Shown: positions 31,978-42,992 of the stretch, one piece after another | Position numbering within the stretch: position 1 is the stretch's first letter | Layout of the letters: each line of letters opens with the position of its first letter | Assembly (NCBI GenBank): GCA_033220425.1 | Contig: CM065646.1 | Coordinates: forward strand, 1,681,501-1,745,500 | From: Lepraria neglecta | Lineage: Eukaryota; Ascomycota; Lecanoromycetes; Lecanorales; Stereocaulaceae | Direction: 5' to 3' | Length of the DNA: 64,000 nt | Notes under the pieces: model-generated | Told to the model about the DNA's origin: nothing | The model's database searches: none | The model's input: the letters and a program-made list of their open reading frames with translations, nothing else | Made by a program: the position numbers and the translations under genes

Positions 31978-33128
31978 CTTGGATGGAGATGGATGAATAG
32001 ATATTGATCGTCAGGGTTTGGAAGGGAGTAATTGTGTCTTTTGCTCTTTGCTTTTTGGGGCGATTGAGGGTAGGGGGTGAATATATGCCCTTTTGCTCTC
32101 CGCTTTCGGTGTTACCAATGGATGGGTGGCAACGGAAATAAGGGTCGTAATCACAAATTTTTGAGAAATTTTGTGGAAGCGAGGGGTTCTTGCCGCCATA
32201 TGCCCCTGCTGATCGCTACTCATGGACGGTGATGGAAATCATGTCCCTCACGCGATATCTATGAGATGTGGGGTTTTCGTGCGTAACTGTGGATGAATCT
32301 TGATGTGAAGGAGCCATGTGGTAATGACATCGCGTCTTAAAGTGAGGCAATTCGCCTCCAGGCCCAAGAGAATGCCATGAAGGTTTCAACAATTTGCAAA
32401 AGGCGGTCAAAAAGCTAGGTAGGTGATCAAAAGTCTCGAAATATGATCAACATGGCGTGCAATACCTCGGAGGTATATAAATCGTCGTAGAAGACAGCAT
32501 GTGTTTGCCCCTACTCCTTCACTAAGATGGCTTTCCTCGGTTCTCCATTGCAGATGCTTGCCAGCAAGCATAGCGCGGAATTTTGTAATGTTGAAGTCGA
32601 TTCGTCTAGGTAATGCTACGAGTGGTGGCTACTACGTTCTCTGCGCACTATTGTTCACATCAGGTGTAAGCCTGAACTTCAAGTGTAGAAGAGGGTCTCG
32701 GAACCAATCGAAGCAAGAACAGCCGATTATGAACGCGAGCCCAGCTACTTTTATCATACATCTCGCTCAACCATGTATATAAATGAGCGGAAGAATGGGC
32801 GTGGTACGATAACTTCTGCTGCTATCATGGATATCTCGAGCCCAATACACCCAGTATCTTGGAATCGTGAAGCTTGGTATGCACCATTCTCGAACCAATT
32901 GAAGCGGGAATGGCAAATTATCTGTGTGCGGCAAGCTGATGCTATCGTACATTTAATTCAGCTATCTCAAAAAATGGCATAAAGGAGCGGAGGATCGAGC
33001 GGAATGCGGCAAGTGCGCTGTTCGAATGCATAGGATTTTGTGTTGGAGTCGGCTCTAAGAACGAGACCAAAGCATGATTACCAACTGCAACACCCACAAA
33101 AACCAGCTATTGATTCAAAAAAAGCCCC
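31978..33128. other. intergenic, no gene recognised
   Basis: Contains the B5 promoter and the 3' flank of the repeat-containing Zn-binding gene. Short open frames only (for example 32773-32982), none protein-like. Confidence 0.4.
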
Positions 33129-35867
33129 TCAAACCGCCCCATCGGCACCCACTGTTGCCATCGTCTGCCCCGCCACCGTCTGCCCTGACTCAGTTTTTCC
33201 AGCTTCTGCTTTCTTCCTCTTTGCCTCATCAATGATCCTCACAGACCTCGCATCCCTCGTTCCATCCGGCCTCAAAAGATAGCCCTCAGCATCTCGAGGT
33301 CCCTGCGTAGGGCGATGGATTCTTTTTTCCTTGTTCTGCGACAAGTATCGCATCGAGCGTCCATCGATCTTGCCGTTTGTTTTGAACAGAAGCCCTTTTT
33401 CGTTTCTGAGCAAGCCGCTAGATGATGGCGATTGTCTAGCGTTGGCTGCTTCGATTGAAGTGGCAGGTGCCGGGCTGGAGAGAGAACCGGGGCTAGTCTC
33501 GCCGAAAGCGGTGGTCTTGCGACGTTTGGAACGATTGGGTTCGGTATCAGTCTCAGCACCGGTGCCCGGTGTGCCTTGCCAGCCAGGCGGCGTGGGGAGA
33601 CGGGTGGGTACGCTTGTGCGGCGGTGGCGGCGTTTGTTGGAGTTGGAAACCATCTGCGCTTGGGGAGCTGGCATTTGAGGCGGAGGCGGATACTGAGGTT
33701 GAGGCTGGACAGCGTCGACTTGTTCGCCGTCCGACACGGGGAGCCCTTCGGAAGGGTACCTAGGAACTGTAGAGGCTTCTTGGATGCCGGGCGTCAGTAT
33801 TGGATGATTCGTGGGTTGCGTAGCATGTGCTGTGAAAGCCGGCCTAGGAAGACTTTCCGCATATCCATTGGTGCTACTTTGTGGCGTGTCAGACAATCTT
33901 GGGTCTAGGGGAGTATACGGTGGGCGAGGAGGTGGCAAGTCAGCCGTATTGCTCGCTGGCATGGGATAGGTCTCGCCGTTGGCATTACCGCGAGTTGTGT
34001 CCGTGTGCGTTTGATGGTTCGAAGGCCGGGAGTCCTCGTAAGGCTCATAATTTCCATTCATGTCATCATAGTCATTAGAGAGTTGATGCTCATTTCGTAA
34101 CGGATGTCCGCCTGAGGGCATTTCAGAAAAAGTTCTTGAGGGATTCTTTGGAAAAGGGTCTCGACTGTTCAAAAAGCTTTCTCTGAAAAGTTCTGTGTGA
34201 TTGCGTGGCGTTGGCTGAGACGAGGCTTTCACGGCTGGCATGGGAGTCGAGAACCGCGTAGGGTCCTGCGTGTGCTCTGCAGCTGTAAGGGACGTTCGTT
34301 TTCTTAGCCTATCTTCCTCCAGGCGCTTCAGGCGCTGCTGTATCATCTTGATATCGAACTTCAAACCCTCAACCTCACTCAACCCCTTGCTGAACTTCGA
34401 GACGTTTTCAGTCAAAATGTCGATTTCCTCAGCAAAATTTTGTGGTTGTGCGAAAGTGCCCAGTTGTCTGGTTTCAACATTGCTGATGGAATCTTTGATG
34501 AAGTCCATATCTCCCCGTAAGTTAGAGACTGTTTCAACGATCCGATCGATGTCTTTACGCTGACTTTCAAGTTCTGGTACTGGGTCAAAAGGTGGTCCTT
34601 GTTGTAAATTAGAGACTGTCTCAAGGATCCGGTCGATTTCCTTCCGCTGACTCTCAAGTTCTGGTTTTGGATCAAAAGGCCGCCCAATGTCTCCACGCAG
34701 ATTCGACACAGTCTCGAGTATCCGATCGATATCCTTTCGCTGACTCTCGAGCTCTGGTTTTGGGTCAAAAGGCCGCCCAATGTCTCCACGCAGATTCGAC
34801 ACAGTCTCGAATATCCGATCGATATCCTTTCGCTGACTCTCGAGCTCTGGTTTTGGGTCAAAAGGCCGCCCAATATCTCCACGCAGATTCGACACAGTCT
34901 CGAGTATCCGATCGATATCCTTTCGCTGACTCTCGAGCTCTGGTTTTGGATCAAAAGGCCGCCCAATGTCTTCACGCAGATTCGACACAGTCTCGGATAT
35001 CCGATTGATATCCTTTCGCTGACTCTCAAGTTCTGGTTTTGGATCAAAAGGCCGCCCAATGTCTCCACGCAGATTCGACACAGTCTCGAGTATCCGATCG
35101 ATATCCTTTCGCTGACTCTCGAGCTCTGGTTTTGGGTCAAAAGCAGGCTCGATCATCTCAACCTCTTCAGAGTCACTGCTCACATTGAGTGGGCCCTTGG
35201 ACCTTCTAGAAGAAGCCCGCCGAGATTCGTTCACTAGTCTGGCACTTGCAGGAGTGGGAGTAGCTGCGGGAGCCGACCGTGGTTCAATGGACGACCTAAA
35301 AGCACTTGCAGTCATTGGAGAAGCGGCTGGTGCAGGTCGTTGTCTTTGCTTGATGCCAGCCTCGACGGCAACCGAGGTGGCGATGGATTTCAAAGTCATC
35401 TTAGTCAGCTTGAGGAAGCTGCGGTTGCTGTAGCGGAGCATTAGCATTATGAACTGAATCACGCGCGACTTGCCATAGAGTATGCACATAATATGTGTAA
35501 AAAGAGTTGACTGGGCTCGTTCGATCACTCGCAAAGGCGAGTTGGGGGGCTGGCACAAAGTAGCCCCGGCAAGGAGGTAAGTCACTTACACCGTATCCTT
35601 CTTCTCTTTTGGCCCATCAACACATTTCACTCCCATTCCCGTTTTACATTTGGCACACCTCAACGGCTGCACAGAACATCCCTCCAACTCCGAGTCCTTC
35701 GAACCTGGTCGCTTCGGCTCCACAAGCTCTAGTCCCGGATGCGAAAAGTACGCGACGTTGACATAAGTCGAGTACGAACTAGAGACTTCGATCCATTCGT
35801 TCGATGATATGCAACATACACTGCTGCAGATCTTGCAGTTGCAGCTTATAATTTCTGAGGTCGCCAT
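33129..35867 (-). CDS. Zn-binding Mis18/yippee-like protein with 31-residue coiled repeats
   Basis: Exons 35867-35590 and 35427-33129, joined as GT|C across a 162-bp intron, about 858 residues from ATG 35867. An open frame extends upstream (ERVAPKRPRRKRVKT) and a likely CAG acceptor lies near 36010, so an extra 5' exon is possible. The N-terminal ~125 residues have paired CxxC motifs (C11/C14 and C71/C74, CAKCKTGMGVKC) around EWIEV, HPGLELVEPKRPGS and SELEGCSVQPL, then FLKLTKMTLKS. This layout resembles the Mis18/yippee zinc fold used at centromeres (inference). Next come seven near-identical 31-residue units (about 188-402), predicted helical, then a Pro/Ser-rich middle and a C-terminus with two related blocks, GLLFKTNGKIDGRSMRYL and GYLLRPDGTRDARSVRII. 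It is probably nuclear. Confidence 0.7.
34500..35144 (-). repeat. tandem coding repeat, seven units of 93 bp
   Basis: Each unit encodes PFDPKPELESQRK-D/E-I-D-R-I-x-E-T-V-S-N-L followed by RGDIGR. The first six have P-K-P-E, the last P-V-P-E; unit six is two codons short (QQGP). DNA identity between the middle units is almost complete (differences such as ATA/TTC at the x position), so copy number has changed recently and probably varies between strains. Confidence 0.9.
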
Positions 35868-37028
35868 TGTCTTGACGCGCTTTCTTCGAGGGCGCTTTGG
35901 CGCCACGCGCTCGATAGGAGAGAAACTCTCTAGATTATACTCTGTCTCTTGTGTATCAACAAAAGTTTTGAGTTGTTCGACAATCCGCAACTTATGGTTA
36001 AACAGGGATTCCTGCGATGAGAAGGGAAAGTAGAGTAGCCCTCGTGATAAAGTAGAATGATGGAGTAGCCCCAACGGCTAAATTGAAGGGTCGGCAATAC
36101 CTTACCTTACCGGGTAGTTTTTGCGTCTAGCCTAGTCAGCTATAGTTTGATGTTATGCCTACCGGCCTTGATTTCTGGGGCACAAGATAGGTAAATAATC
36201 GTTTGACATGTGGGTCGCCTTTTTGCGAGACTAGCTTCTGCGGCACAGCAAGCCAAAAAGGTGTACCAGATCCGAGACCCCTGCGATGTGGTTCAAGCTG
36301 AAACAAATGGATATGGCGTCGTAGAGAGGTAGAACTCAGTGTCTAAATACCCGACCAATTCTCGGCGCTGCACAGAAGTCCAAACCCACGAGTTTTACGA
36401 GCTAAAGCACATTGATATGGACAAGCGTGTCATACGGCAGTCCTGCCAGGTAGTATTATGAAGACCATCAACTGCGGCGGTGATGACAATACGCAAGGCC
36501 GGGAGTCGCTCATGTTAGGATCGCTGTGAAAGTAGGCTCGCGGGTGACAAAAAGACCTGCAATGGAACTCTTTGCAAGCCAGGTTTTTGTGAATGGAGAC
36601 TTCGCCAGTCAAAGTACTGGGGCGTTTCACCGACAGCCTGAGCTGGTTACATGCTATTCGTGAATGGCAAGGAGCTAGAAACATAAGTTGCAATGTAAAA
36701 TGTAGTTGAAAACATTTCGAAGTTGCGGCGCGAGTCCAGGTTTTCCTGTCATTCCATGAGATAGGATATAATGGCAGAGCTAGTAGAGACGCTCTTTATG
36801 AGACTGGCACTCGTGAGAAACAGGGCTTACCCAGCGAAGGTGGACACAAGACGTGACTGGTCATGTTTGTGGACTGCGCCTTGCTTGATACCTTAACTAC
36901 GACGAGACGGGAGAGTGTCGAGAACAATTGGAAAGTAGGATGATAATACTCTTTAGGTAGCCCGCTTTGGCGTTTGTTCGGCTCCACTTGAATCAACCAC
37001 TGCCCCACTTCTCAATACCCATAGCACA
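35868..37028. other. divergent intergenic region
   Basis: Between the minus-strand Zn-binding gene and plus-strand palC. It may hold a short 5' exon of the former (possible donors GGTAAGG near 36110). No other gene, repeat or RNA recognised. Confidence 0.4.
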
Positions 37029-38516
37029 ATGCCTTTTGCATTCACACTACCTACCACCGCGAGCTTATCATTCTCCGCATATTCAAGCAGCACAACTCAC
37101 CCTTCTCTACCTTTGACAGCCACAACCTACCGCGGTGTTCTCCGCAATGTACTGAAGAAACACAAACGTCTGCCTCCCAAGGCCAGAGCTTCCAATCTTA
37201 GTACAGTGCTATCAGCACTCAATGACTATGTCCCATATCTATTAACACTAGATACTGCGTTGAATGGCAAGACGATTAATGGAGAAGAGGTGGAACTGGT
37301 GCTCAGGAAGGAGATGGAGGTGGAATGGCGGACTACGTTGACAGCTACGATTCCAAGACGAGAGGCACCTCGCATCAAGGGCAAAGGATTAGACTACGAG
37401 ATCTCATTCGCCCTACATACCCTAGCATGTGTCTACACGCTCCAAGCACGAGCCCAACTCCTAACCCTCTACGCCGCCACTACACCCACCACGGAGCAAA
37501 GAGTCTCAATCATACAAACAGCAACCAAGCACCTCTTCCAAGCCCACTCCCTGCACACCTACCTATCCTCCCGCACCGCTGAAACAGACGCCTCCTCCGC
37601 CATCATCGAGACCCTCTCCCAAACCCAAGCCGGCCTCGCAGCGCTCGCCCTCGCAGAAGCTACACTCCTTTTTGTTCTAAAAGATGACCCATATCCCGCC
37701 GTCGTCGCGCAGGAACGGAATAAGAATGACAAAGATTGGATGATCAAGCCGCCCGAAATACCTAAAGTGCGAGCGCATCTATTCGCACGGGCATGTCTTG
37801 GAGCTGCTGAACATGCTGGAAAGGCTGAGGCGATGTTGAGCGCGTCCGGTCGGATTGATGAGGCGCTGATCAAGTATGTAAATGATTTGAAGAGGACATC
37901 GAGGGCGAAGGCGTGTAGATTCTTTGGCATTGATGCTGAGCTGGGTGAGGAGACGGGAACGGGGATTGCATGGTTGGTCGGGGGAAGGAAGCAATTAGGG
38001 TTTGTGAGTGCGGGGGAGGAGGGGTCGAAAATGAAAGGACTGGCGAAGTTTAAGAAGGAATGGACGGAGCGGAGGGAGGATAAGAAGATTGAGAGGGGTG
38101 GGGAGTGGGGGAGTGATGCCGGGCGATTGGAGGAGCTGAGGGTTATTGAGATGTTGGAGGGGAAGTGGAATAAGATGAATGACACGGTATTCACTGCTCA
38201 CAGTCACTGGTGTAGGAGACCTTGGCTAATATATTGGCAGACTAATACCCAATTAATTCCCCCTTCGGACTCGCTTGTAGCTAATATGCCTTCTGGTAGG
38301 GAGGTCTATCCGACGAAGCCGTATGTACCACCGAAGCTTGATGACGATACATTGGCGCGCATGCGAGCTCCTCCAGACGCTGCAAAGGCGGAGACGATGG
38401 CGGGTGATGATGATAGCAGTAGCAATGACGAGAATGGCAAAGGGCAGAGCAGCCTTCCAGGAGCTTTTCCGGGGTCATTTGCGGCTGCCTCTTTACATGA
38501 TAATTCATATTATTAG
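37029..38516 (+). CDS. palC: pH-response regulator PalC (BRO1-like)
   Basis: Exons 37029-38186 and 38241-38516; the 54-bp intron (GTATTC...TTGGCAG) is a multiple of three and has no stop, so unspliced sequence also reads open. The spliced protein has 477 residues, the usual length. Diagnostic blocks: MPFAFTLPTTASLSFSAYSS, LTATTYRGVLRNVLKKHKRL, LSALNDYVPYLLTLD, LDYEISFALHTLACVY, DDPYPAVVAQERNKNDKDWM, PKVRAHLFARACLGAAEHA, SRAKACRFFGIDAELGE and the C-terminal MPSGREVYPTKPYVPPKLDD ending SYY. PalC is a BRO1-domain adaptor of the ambient alkaline pH pathway. It links the PalH/PalF receptor complex at the plasma membrane to ESCRT-III, leading to PacC processing. All blocks are intact and in order. 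Confidence 0.95.
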   Translation: MPFAFTLPTTASLSFSAYSSSTTHPSLPLTATTYRGVLRNVLKKHKRLPPKARASNLSTVLSALNDYVPYLLTLDTALNGKTINGEEVELVLRKEMEVEWRTTLTATIPRREAPRIKGKGLDYEISFALHTLACVYTLQARAQLLTLYAATTPTTEQRVSIIQTATKHLFQAHSLHTYLSSRTAETDASSAIIETLSQTQAGLAALALAEATLLFVLKDDPYPAVVAQERNKNDKDWMIKPPEIPKVRAHLFARACLGAAEHAGKAEAMLSASGRIDEALIKYVNDLKRTSRAKACRFFGIDAELGEETGTGIAWLVGGRKQLGFVSAGEEGSKMKGLAKFKKEWTERREDKKIERGGEWGSDAGRLEELRVIEMLEGKWNKMNDTVFTAHSHWCRRPWLIYWQTNTQLIPPSDSLVANMPSGREVYPTKPYVPPKLDDDTLARMRAPPDAAKAETMAGDDDSSSNDENGKGQSSLPGAFPGSFAAASLHDNSYY

Positions 38517-38726
38517 CCCATGTGTGCTCAGGGCCAAGTTCAAGTCTTGCAGTAATCTTTTGGTATCCGAGGGCCCGGACACTGTTACAAATGTCATCGT
38601 AAAAGCCACGAACCCCTTCCGTAACCCTTTATTAACGCCAATATATATGCACAATCATCGTCCTCTGGGTCCGGAGCCCAAATTGATCCTTCGAGCCTTG
38701 GGCACAGCTCTTCCAGTTGACCACCA

Positions 38727-39133
38727 TCACTCCTTGGGGACATAATTCTGCTGTTCAAACAGATATCCTCGGACCTTCGCATCCTTCAGCGCCTCAAAGT
38801 ATCGGTCTGCCAAACTTCACATCAGCACACATTCACATTCTCTCCCTAAACTTCCATTGGACCCTCTCCGGTATTCCTCTCCCCCATCCTTCGCAGGAAG
38901 AACCTACCTCTCAACGCCCCACACTTCTCCAAATGATTTACCCCCTCCCTATAATAACACTTCCCCAGCTCCTCCCGTACCAGCCTAGCCATCATGCTCT
39001 TAATCCATTGCTCGCGTATGATAGCATCCTGAGCTGCTTTCAGCCGCGGTGTATCTGCGTAGTCAACGCCGTCGAAGGTTGGTGGGACTTTGGGCTTCTT
39101 GGCGAGGAAGAGGGCGGATTCAGGGGTTGGCAT
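38727..39133 (-). CDS. NADH:ubiquinone oxidoreductase 12 kDa subunit (NUO-12, NDUFB10 type)
   Basis: Exons 39133-38908 and 38806-38727, 101-bp intron, 101 residues. The protein starts MPTPESALFLAKKPKVPPTF, continues IREQWIKSMMARLVREELG and CYYREGVNHLEKCG, and ends RYFEALKDAKVRGYLFEQQN then YVPKE. This is the small membrane-arm accessory subunit of mitochondrial complex I; the CY...C pattern belongs to its conserved Cys set. The ATG at 39133 is chosen because the longer frame starts with TTG and the MPTPES start is the one used by relatives. The 3' end faces palC tail to tail with 210 bp between stop codons, and the 5' end is divergent from PEX5. Confidence 0.9.
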
Positions 39134-39451
39134 TGTGGATTTGGGCGATAGAGAGGGCAATGGTAAGTTAGGGTCCAGGTTTCGCGGTCGAAGAGGCTGG
39201 TCCTCGCGAATTGAGTTCTAGAGGAGAGCTTTGAGGTCTTGGAGCGCAGTTGATTGAGGGACATGGCGTGGATGTATCAACTTTGGCGTAGATTTAGCAA
39301 TGACGCTGTGTGGATGCTGCTCCATCATTTCACGAAAGTGCCTTATAACACTTTCCTCTCAAGTTGCTGTTCACTTTCATACACCTTTTGGATCGCTCCT
39401 TCCTTCATCTCTCGATTTCGCTCACGTCATCCTTCCACACCAACACTCACA
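39134..39451. promoter_or_regulatory. shared divergent promoter region, NUO-12 / PEX5
   Basis: 318 bp separate the two start codons, so both promoters and 5' leaders must lie here. The segment next to PEX5 is C/T-rich with CACCAACACTCACA just before the ATG, a typical ascomycete leader. No specific factor site is identified. Confidence 0.5.
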
Positions 39452-41511
39452 ATGTCGTTTCTTGGTGGCGCAGAATGCTCGACAGCAGGGAACCCTCTGA
39501 GCCAGTTCACGAAGCACGTACAAGATGACAAGTCATTACAACGAGATAGATTAGTCGGATCAGGTCCAGCAGGTCTGCAGGAGAGTTTCAGAAGTCAGCA
39601 GAATGGATCGGGCCAGGATGAAGTGGGTTATCTCTCAAACACCACCGCGAACTTTTGGCCATGAGCGTTAAGAGTAGTAGACCAGAAGCTTACGAAATGT
39701 CTCAGATGATGCAAAACTTCATACGACAAAATAACCAACTACCCCAAGACGTACCACAGCCTTTCTCAATGGAGCAGCTAAGAAGAGACTTGGATGGCTA
39801 CCGAACCAACGCACCGCGGATACACTCACCAGGCTGGGCAGCGGAGTTCGATCCAGCAGAACAGGCACGCATGGAGGCTGCGTTTCAGGCCCCGGAAGCA
39901 GGAGGTTTTGTCCCTGCAAGATTCACACCAGCAGAGTTTCAGCGCTTCCAGCAGATGGAGAGGACGAGTACAGGAAGGGTGGGTAGCCCAACGCCACAGA
40001 CGCCGCTGGCAATGAACGGCTACCGGAGGCCTATGGGGATGGGATACGGGATGAATATGGGAATGACAGGTTCCTACATGGGCCTGGGTCAGCGCCCAGG
40101 AGACCCCTCTATACAAAACTTTCAGAGTGAGAATGTTGGAAAAGGCAAAGGCCGAATGACAGAGCTAGATGACAAAAACTGGGAAGAGCAATTCGCACAG
40201 ATGGATGCTGCAGAGCAGCGCGACCTAGATGCGGAAGCAAATGCGGCAATGGAACGAGAGCTCAATGACATGGATAGGTCAGTCCTCTCCGAAACCAATG
40301 TGATGGGCGATTTCGAGAGTATTTGGCGAGGAATCGAAGCTGAGACCGAAGCCGCCAGATCGATGATTGACGACGAACAATTTGGCCTGCATTTGGGCGA
40401 TGGAGTCCCTTTACGAGACATTGACACCTGGGATAATTTCGACAGCCACTTCCATGATAGCTATCGAGATCCGCAATTAGGAAACTACCTATTCGAAGAA
40501 GACAATCCATTCACCAGCACATCGAAAGACCCATTTAACGAAGGCATGAAGATTATAGAAGAAGGTGGCAACCTTTCTCTCGCCGCCCTCGCATTCGAGG
40601 CCGCCGTCCAAAAAGATCCACAACATGTGCAAGCCTGGTGCCAGCTCGGCAGTGCACAAGCCCAGAACGAAAAAGAATCACCCGCCATCCGTGCCCTGGA
40701 ACAAGCTCTGAAACTCGATCCCTCAAATCTCTCCGCCCTTATGGGCCTCGCCATCTCCTACACAAACGAAGACTACGACTCCACCGCGTACCGGACACTA
40801 GAGCGATGGCTAGCTACCAAATACCCACAAATCATTTCTCCCGACGACTCAAGTCCCGAAAGCGATCTCGGCTTCACAGATCGCCACATCCTCCACGAAA
40901 AAGTCACCAACCTCTTCATCCGCGCAGCACAACTCTCTCCAGATGGCGAGCATATGGATCCAGATGTCCAAGTCGGGCTCGGTGCGCTATTCTACGGCGC
41001 AGAGAAGTACGACAAAGCAGTCGACTGTTTCGAAGCAGCCCTCGCATCCACAGAATCTGGAACAACAAACGAACCCCACCAAGCACATCTCCTCTGGAAC
41101 CGTCTCGGCGCTACCCTCGCCAATAGCGGCCGAAGCGAAGAAGCAGTCGCAGCCTACGAAAAAGCTCTCACCCTCAACCCGAACTTCGTCCGCGCACGCT
41201 ACAACCTCGGTGTCTCATGCATCAACATCGGCGTCTACCCACAAGCAGCACAGCATCTCCTCGGTGCACTAAGCATGCATCGGGTAGTCGAGCGCGAAGG
41301 CATGCAGAGAGTTAAGGAGGTGATGGGCGATGACCCAGCTAACAGCGGCATCGATGATGGTGACGTCGAGCGTATGGTTGGTATGAACCAGAGTACCAAT
41401 CTACTGGAGACGCTGAGGCGGGTGTTTGGGAGTATGGGTCGGAGGGATTTGAGTGAGAAGGTGGTGTTTGGGATGGATATTGAACAATTTAGGGGGGAGT
41501 TTGATTTCTGA
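39452..41511 (+). CDS. PEX5: peroxisomal PTS1 import receptor PEX5
   Basis: Exons 39452-39622 and 39673-41511, joined in phase 0 by a 50-bp intron. The N-terminus MSFLGGAECSTAGNPLSQFT has the conserved Cys (residue 9) that is mono-ubiquitinated for receptor recycling. The N-terminal half has WxxxF-type Pex14/Pex13-binding motifs (WAAEF, WEEQF) and a Met/Gly-rich stretch. The C-terminal half is the TPR cargo-binding domain, with units such as AWCQLGSAQAQNEKESPAI, ALKLDPSNLSALMGLAISYT and LWNRLGATLANSGRSEEAV, then ALTLNPNFVRARYNLGVSCI. It binds C-terminal SKL-type signals in the cytosol and carries matrix enzymes to the peroxisome. About 669 residues, normal for filamentous fungi, with no sign of damage. 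Confidence 0.97.
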
Positions 41512-42267
41512 GAGATAATATCATAATGAACGGAAGGTTTCTATGGATGATGAATGAAGAGTTGCCATGTACCCTACGCCACAGAGCTGGCATTGGACAG
41601 GGTGCCGCAAAACATGGACATGTGCGAACTGAAAAATAGGAACCAACATGCAGCTTGCGGTCAATCTTCTATGCCTAATATTTTTGATTTAATAAAAGCA
41701 TCAGTCGCCGTGCCCGCTTGGCGTTCAAGGTGAAGTAATCTGTAACAGAGTCCAATGAGTAGAACATCTATGAGGGTTATAGCAAAACTCAAAAATTAAA
41801 AAATCAAAACGTGGTTTGTTGTCTGAACTCAGTTGGATGCCCTTTATAAGGGCCACGATGGTCTTCCCTTGAGGTCATCGTTCTAAAAGGTACTGCGAAA
41901 GGAAGATTGTGTAAAATCCCTGAGGGTTGAGAGGAGTTTTGCTTTAGGGATTCCTCCCCGAGAGACCGGGCAGCTCCTAAGGAATTTTGGACTGATTCGT
42001 CCGAAACAATGGCCCTAGTGCCTGATATAGCAGAATTCTTCAGCCAGCTACTGGACGGTGTGGAACCGAGTCATTCTCTTCCTTGATATCTATCTTTCGA
42101 TGCAGTAGTAAATAAAGATGGCTGGGGGCTCGTTTTGACACCACCACTTAATCAAGTCCCCCTACTATTTCGGCTCCCTTCATGCCCATCCACGCAGTTC
42201 TTTGTTCGCTTTCATCCTTCATCCAACACTCAGAATATATTGGCGACTGAAATTGACACTCGCTACC
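41512..42267. other. intergenic, no gene recognised
   Basis: 3' flank of PEX5 and promoter of the Hint gene. AT-rich runs near 41790-41820; no coding or RNA signal seen. Confidence 0.4.
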
Positions 42268-42992
42268 ATGGCTAGCGGAACGCTCAAACCAGGAACCCAA
42301 GTTTTAACCGACTATGGTCCCAAAACGATTGAGGACATTCGTGAAGGCGATGCGCTGATCACGAAAGCCGGCAACCCTCCGCAAATGGGCGACTGCTCAG
42401 ACGAAATTGTGAAGGAAGCTTGTGGCGAAGGTACCATACTTTTCGGCTTCAATGATGAAGAGCCTTTCTTCACAGCAAATCACGTCTTCTATACCACCAC
42501 GGGCTTGAGAGCTATCGATCCAATAGGCGCGAAACGGGAGAATCCTTGGCTGGAGGTTGGCAAGTAGGTGTTGTACAAATCACCTGTGGAGTTATCGGCT
42601 CACGTAGGGTAGGCTGCAGGCTGGACATAACTTGCTGCGAACTTCAGATGGTCGGAATTATGAGACGGTGCAGATCGCCAGTTTCCTCCCCGCTCGAGCT
42701 GAGTCTGAATTGGTTCATGGAATTCATCTCAGATCTGGTTTGAGGTCTTATCATGCCAATGGATACCTTGTTGTAAGTGTAGACCGTATTCGAATCTGGG
42801 TAGGAGTTGCTGATCGTTGTTACATAGCATTTGAATTACCCAGAGATCACTGTGAAGTCCATCGCAAGAGTGCTGAAGGGAGTGCCGAATACGCAGCGAC
42901 AGGACATGCTCTCTCATATAAAGGAGCTTCAACCAGTGCTTCAGCGGCTCGGGGCTCAGAACTTCATGGAAGGCTTAGCCAGAGAGCTGTAG
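42268..42992 (+). CDS. stand-alone Hint (Vint-like) domain protein
   Basis: Three exons, 42268-42563, 42613-42772 and 42828-42992, 206 residues; introns of 49 and 55 bp with good GT-AG ends. The protein is almost entirely one Hint domain: GTQVLTDYGPKTIEDIREGD, ILFGFNDEEPFFTANHVFYT (block with TxxH), RENPWLEVGKL, ELVHGIHLRSGLRSYHANGY, LNYPEITVKSIARVLKGVP and GAQNFMEGLAREL at the end. Hint domains perform protein self-cleavage or splicing in inteins, Hedgehog and Vint proteins. Here the domain starts almost at the initiator Met (MASGTLKPGTQV), so there is little or no N-terminal partner, and the residue where the catalytic Cys usually precedes x-x-GT is not Cys. The ATG at 42268 is used because the longer frame begins with TTG. 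Self-cleaving activity is doubtful. Confidence 0.75.

Noticed and set aside
34412-35140. 242-residue minus-strand ORF made of Ser/Arg/Ile repeats
   Set aside because: It is the out-of-frame shadow of the seven 93-bp repeats in the Zn-binding protein gene; any in-phase tandem repeat opens extra frames.
37559-38194. 211-residue minus-strand ORF
   Set aside because: Antisense shadow of the intact palC coding sequence.
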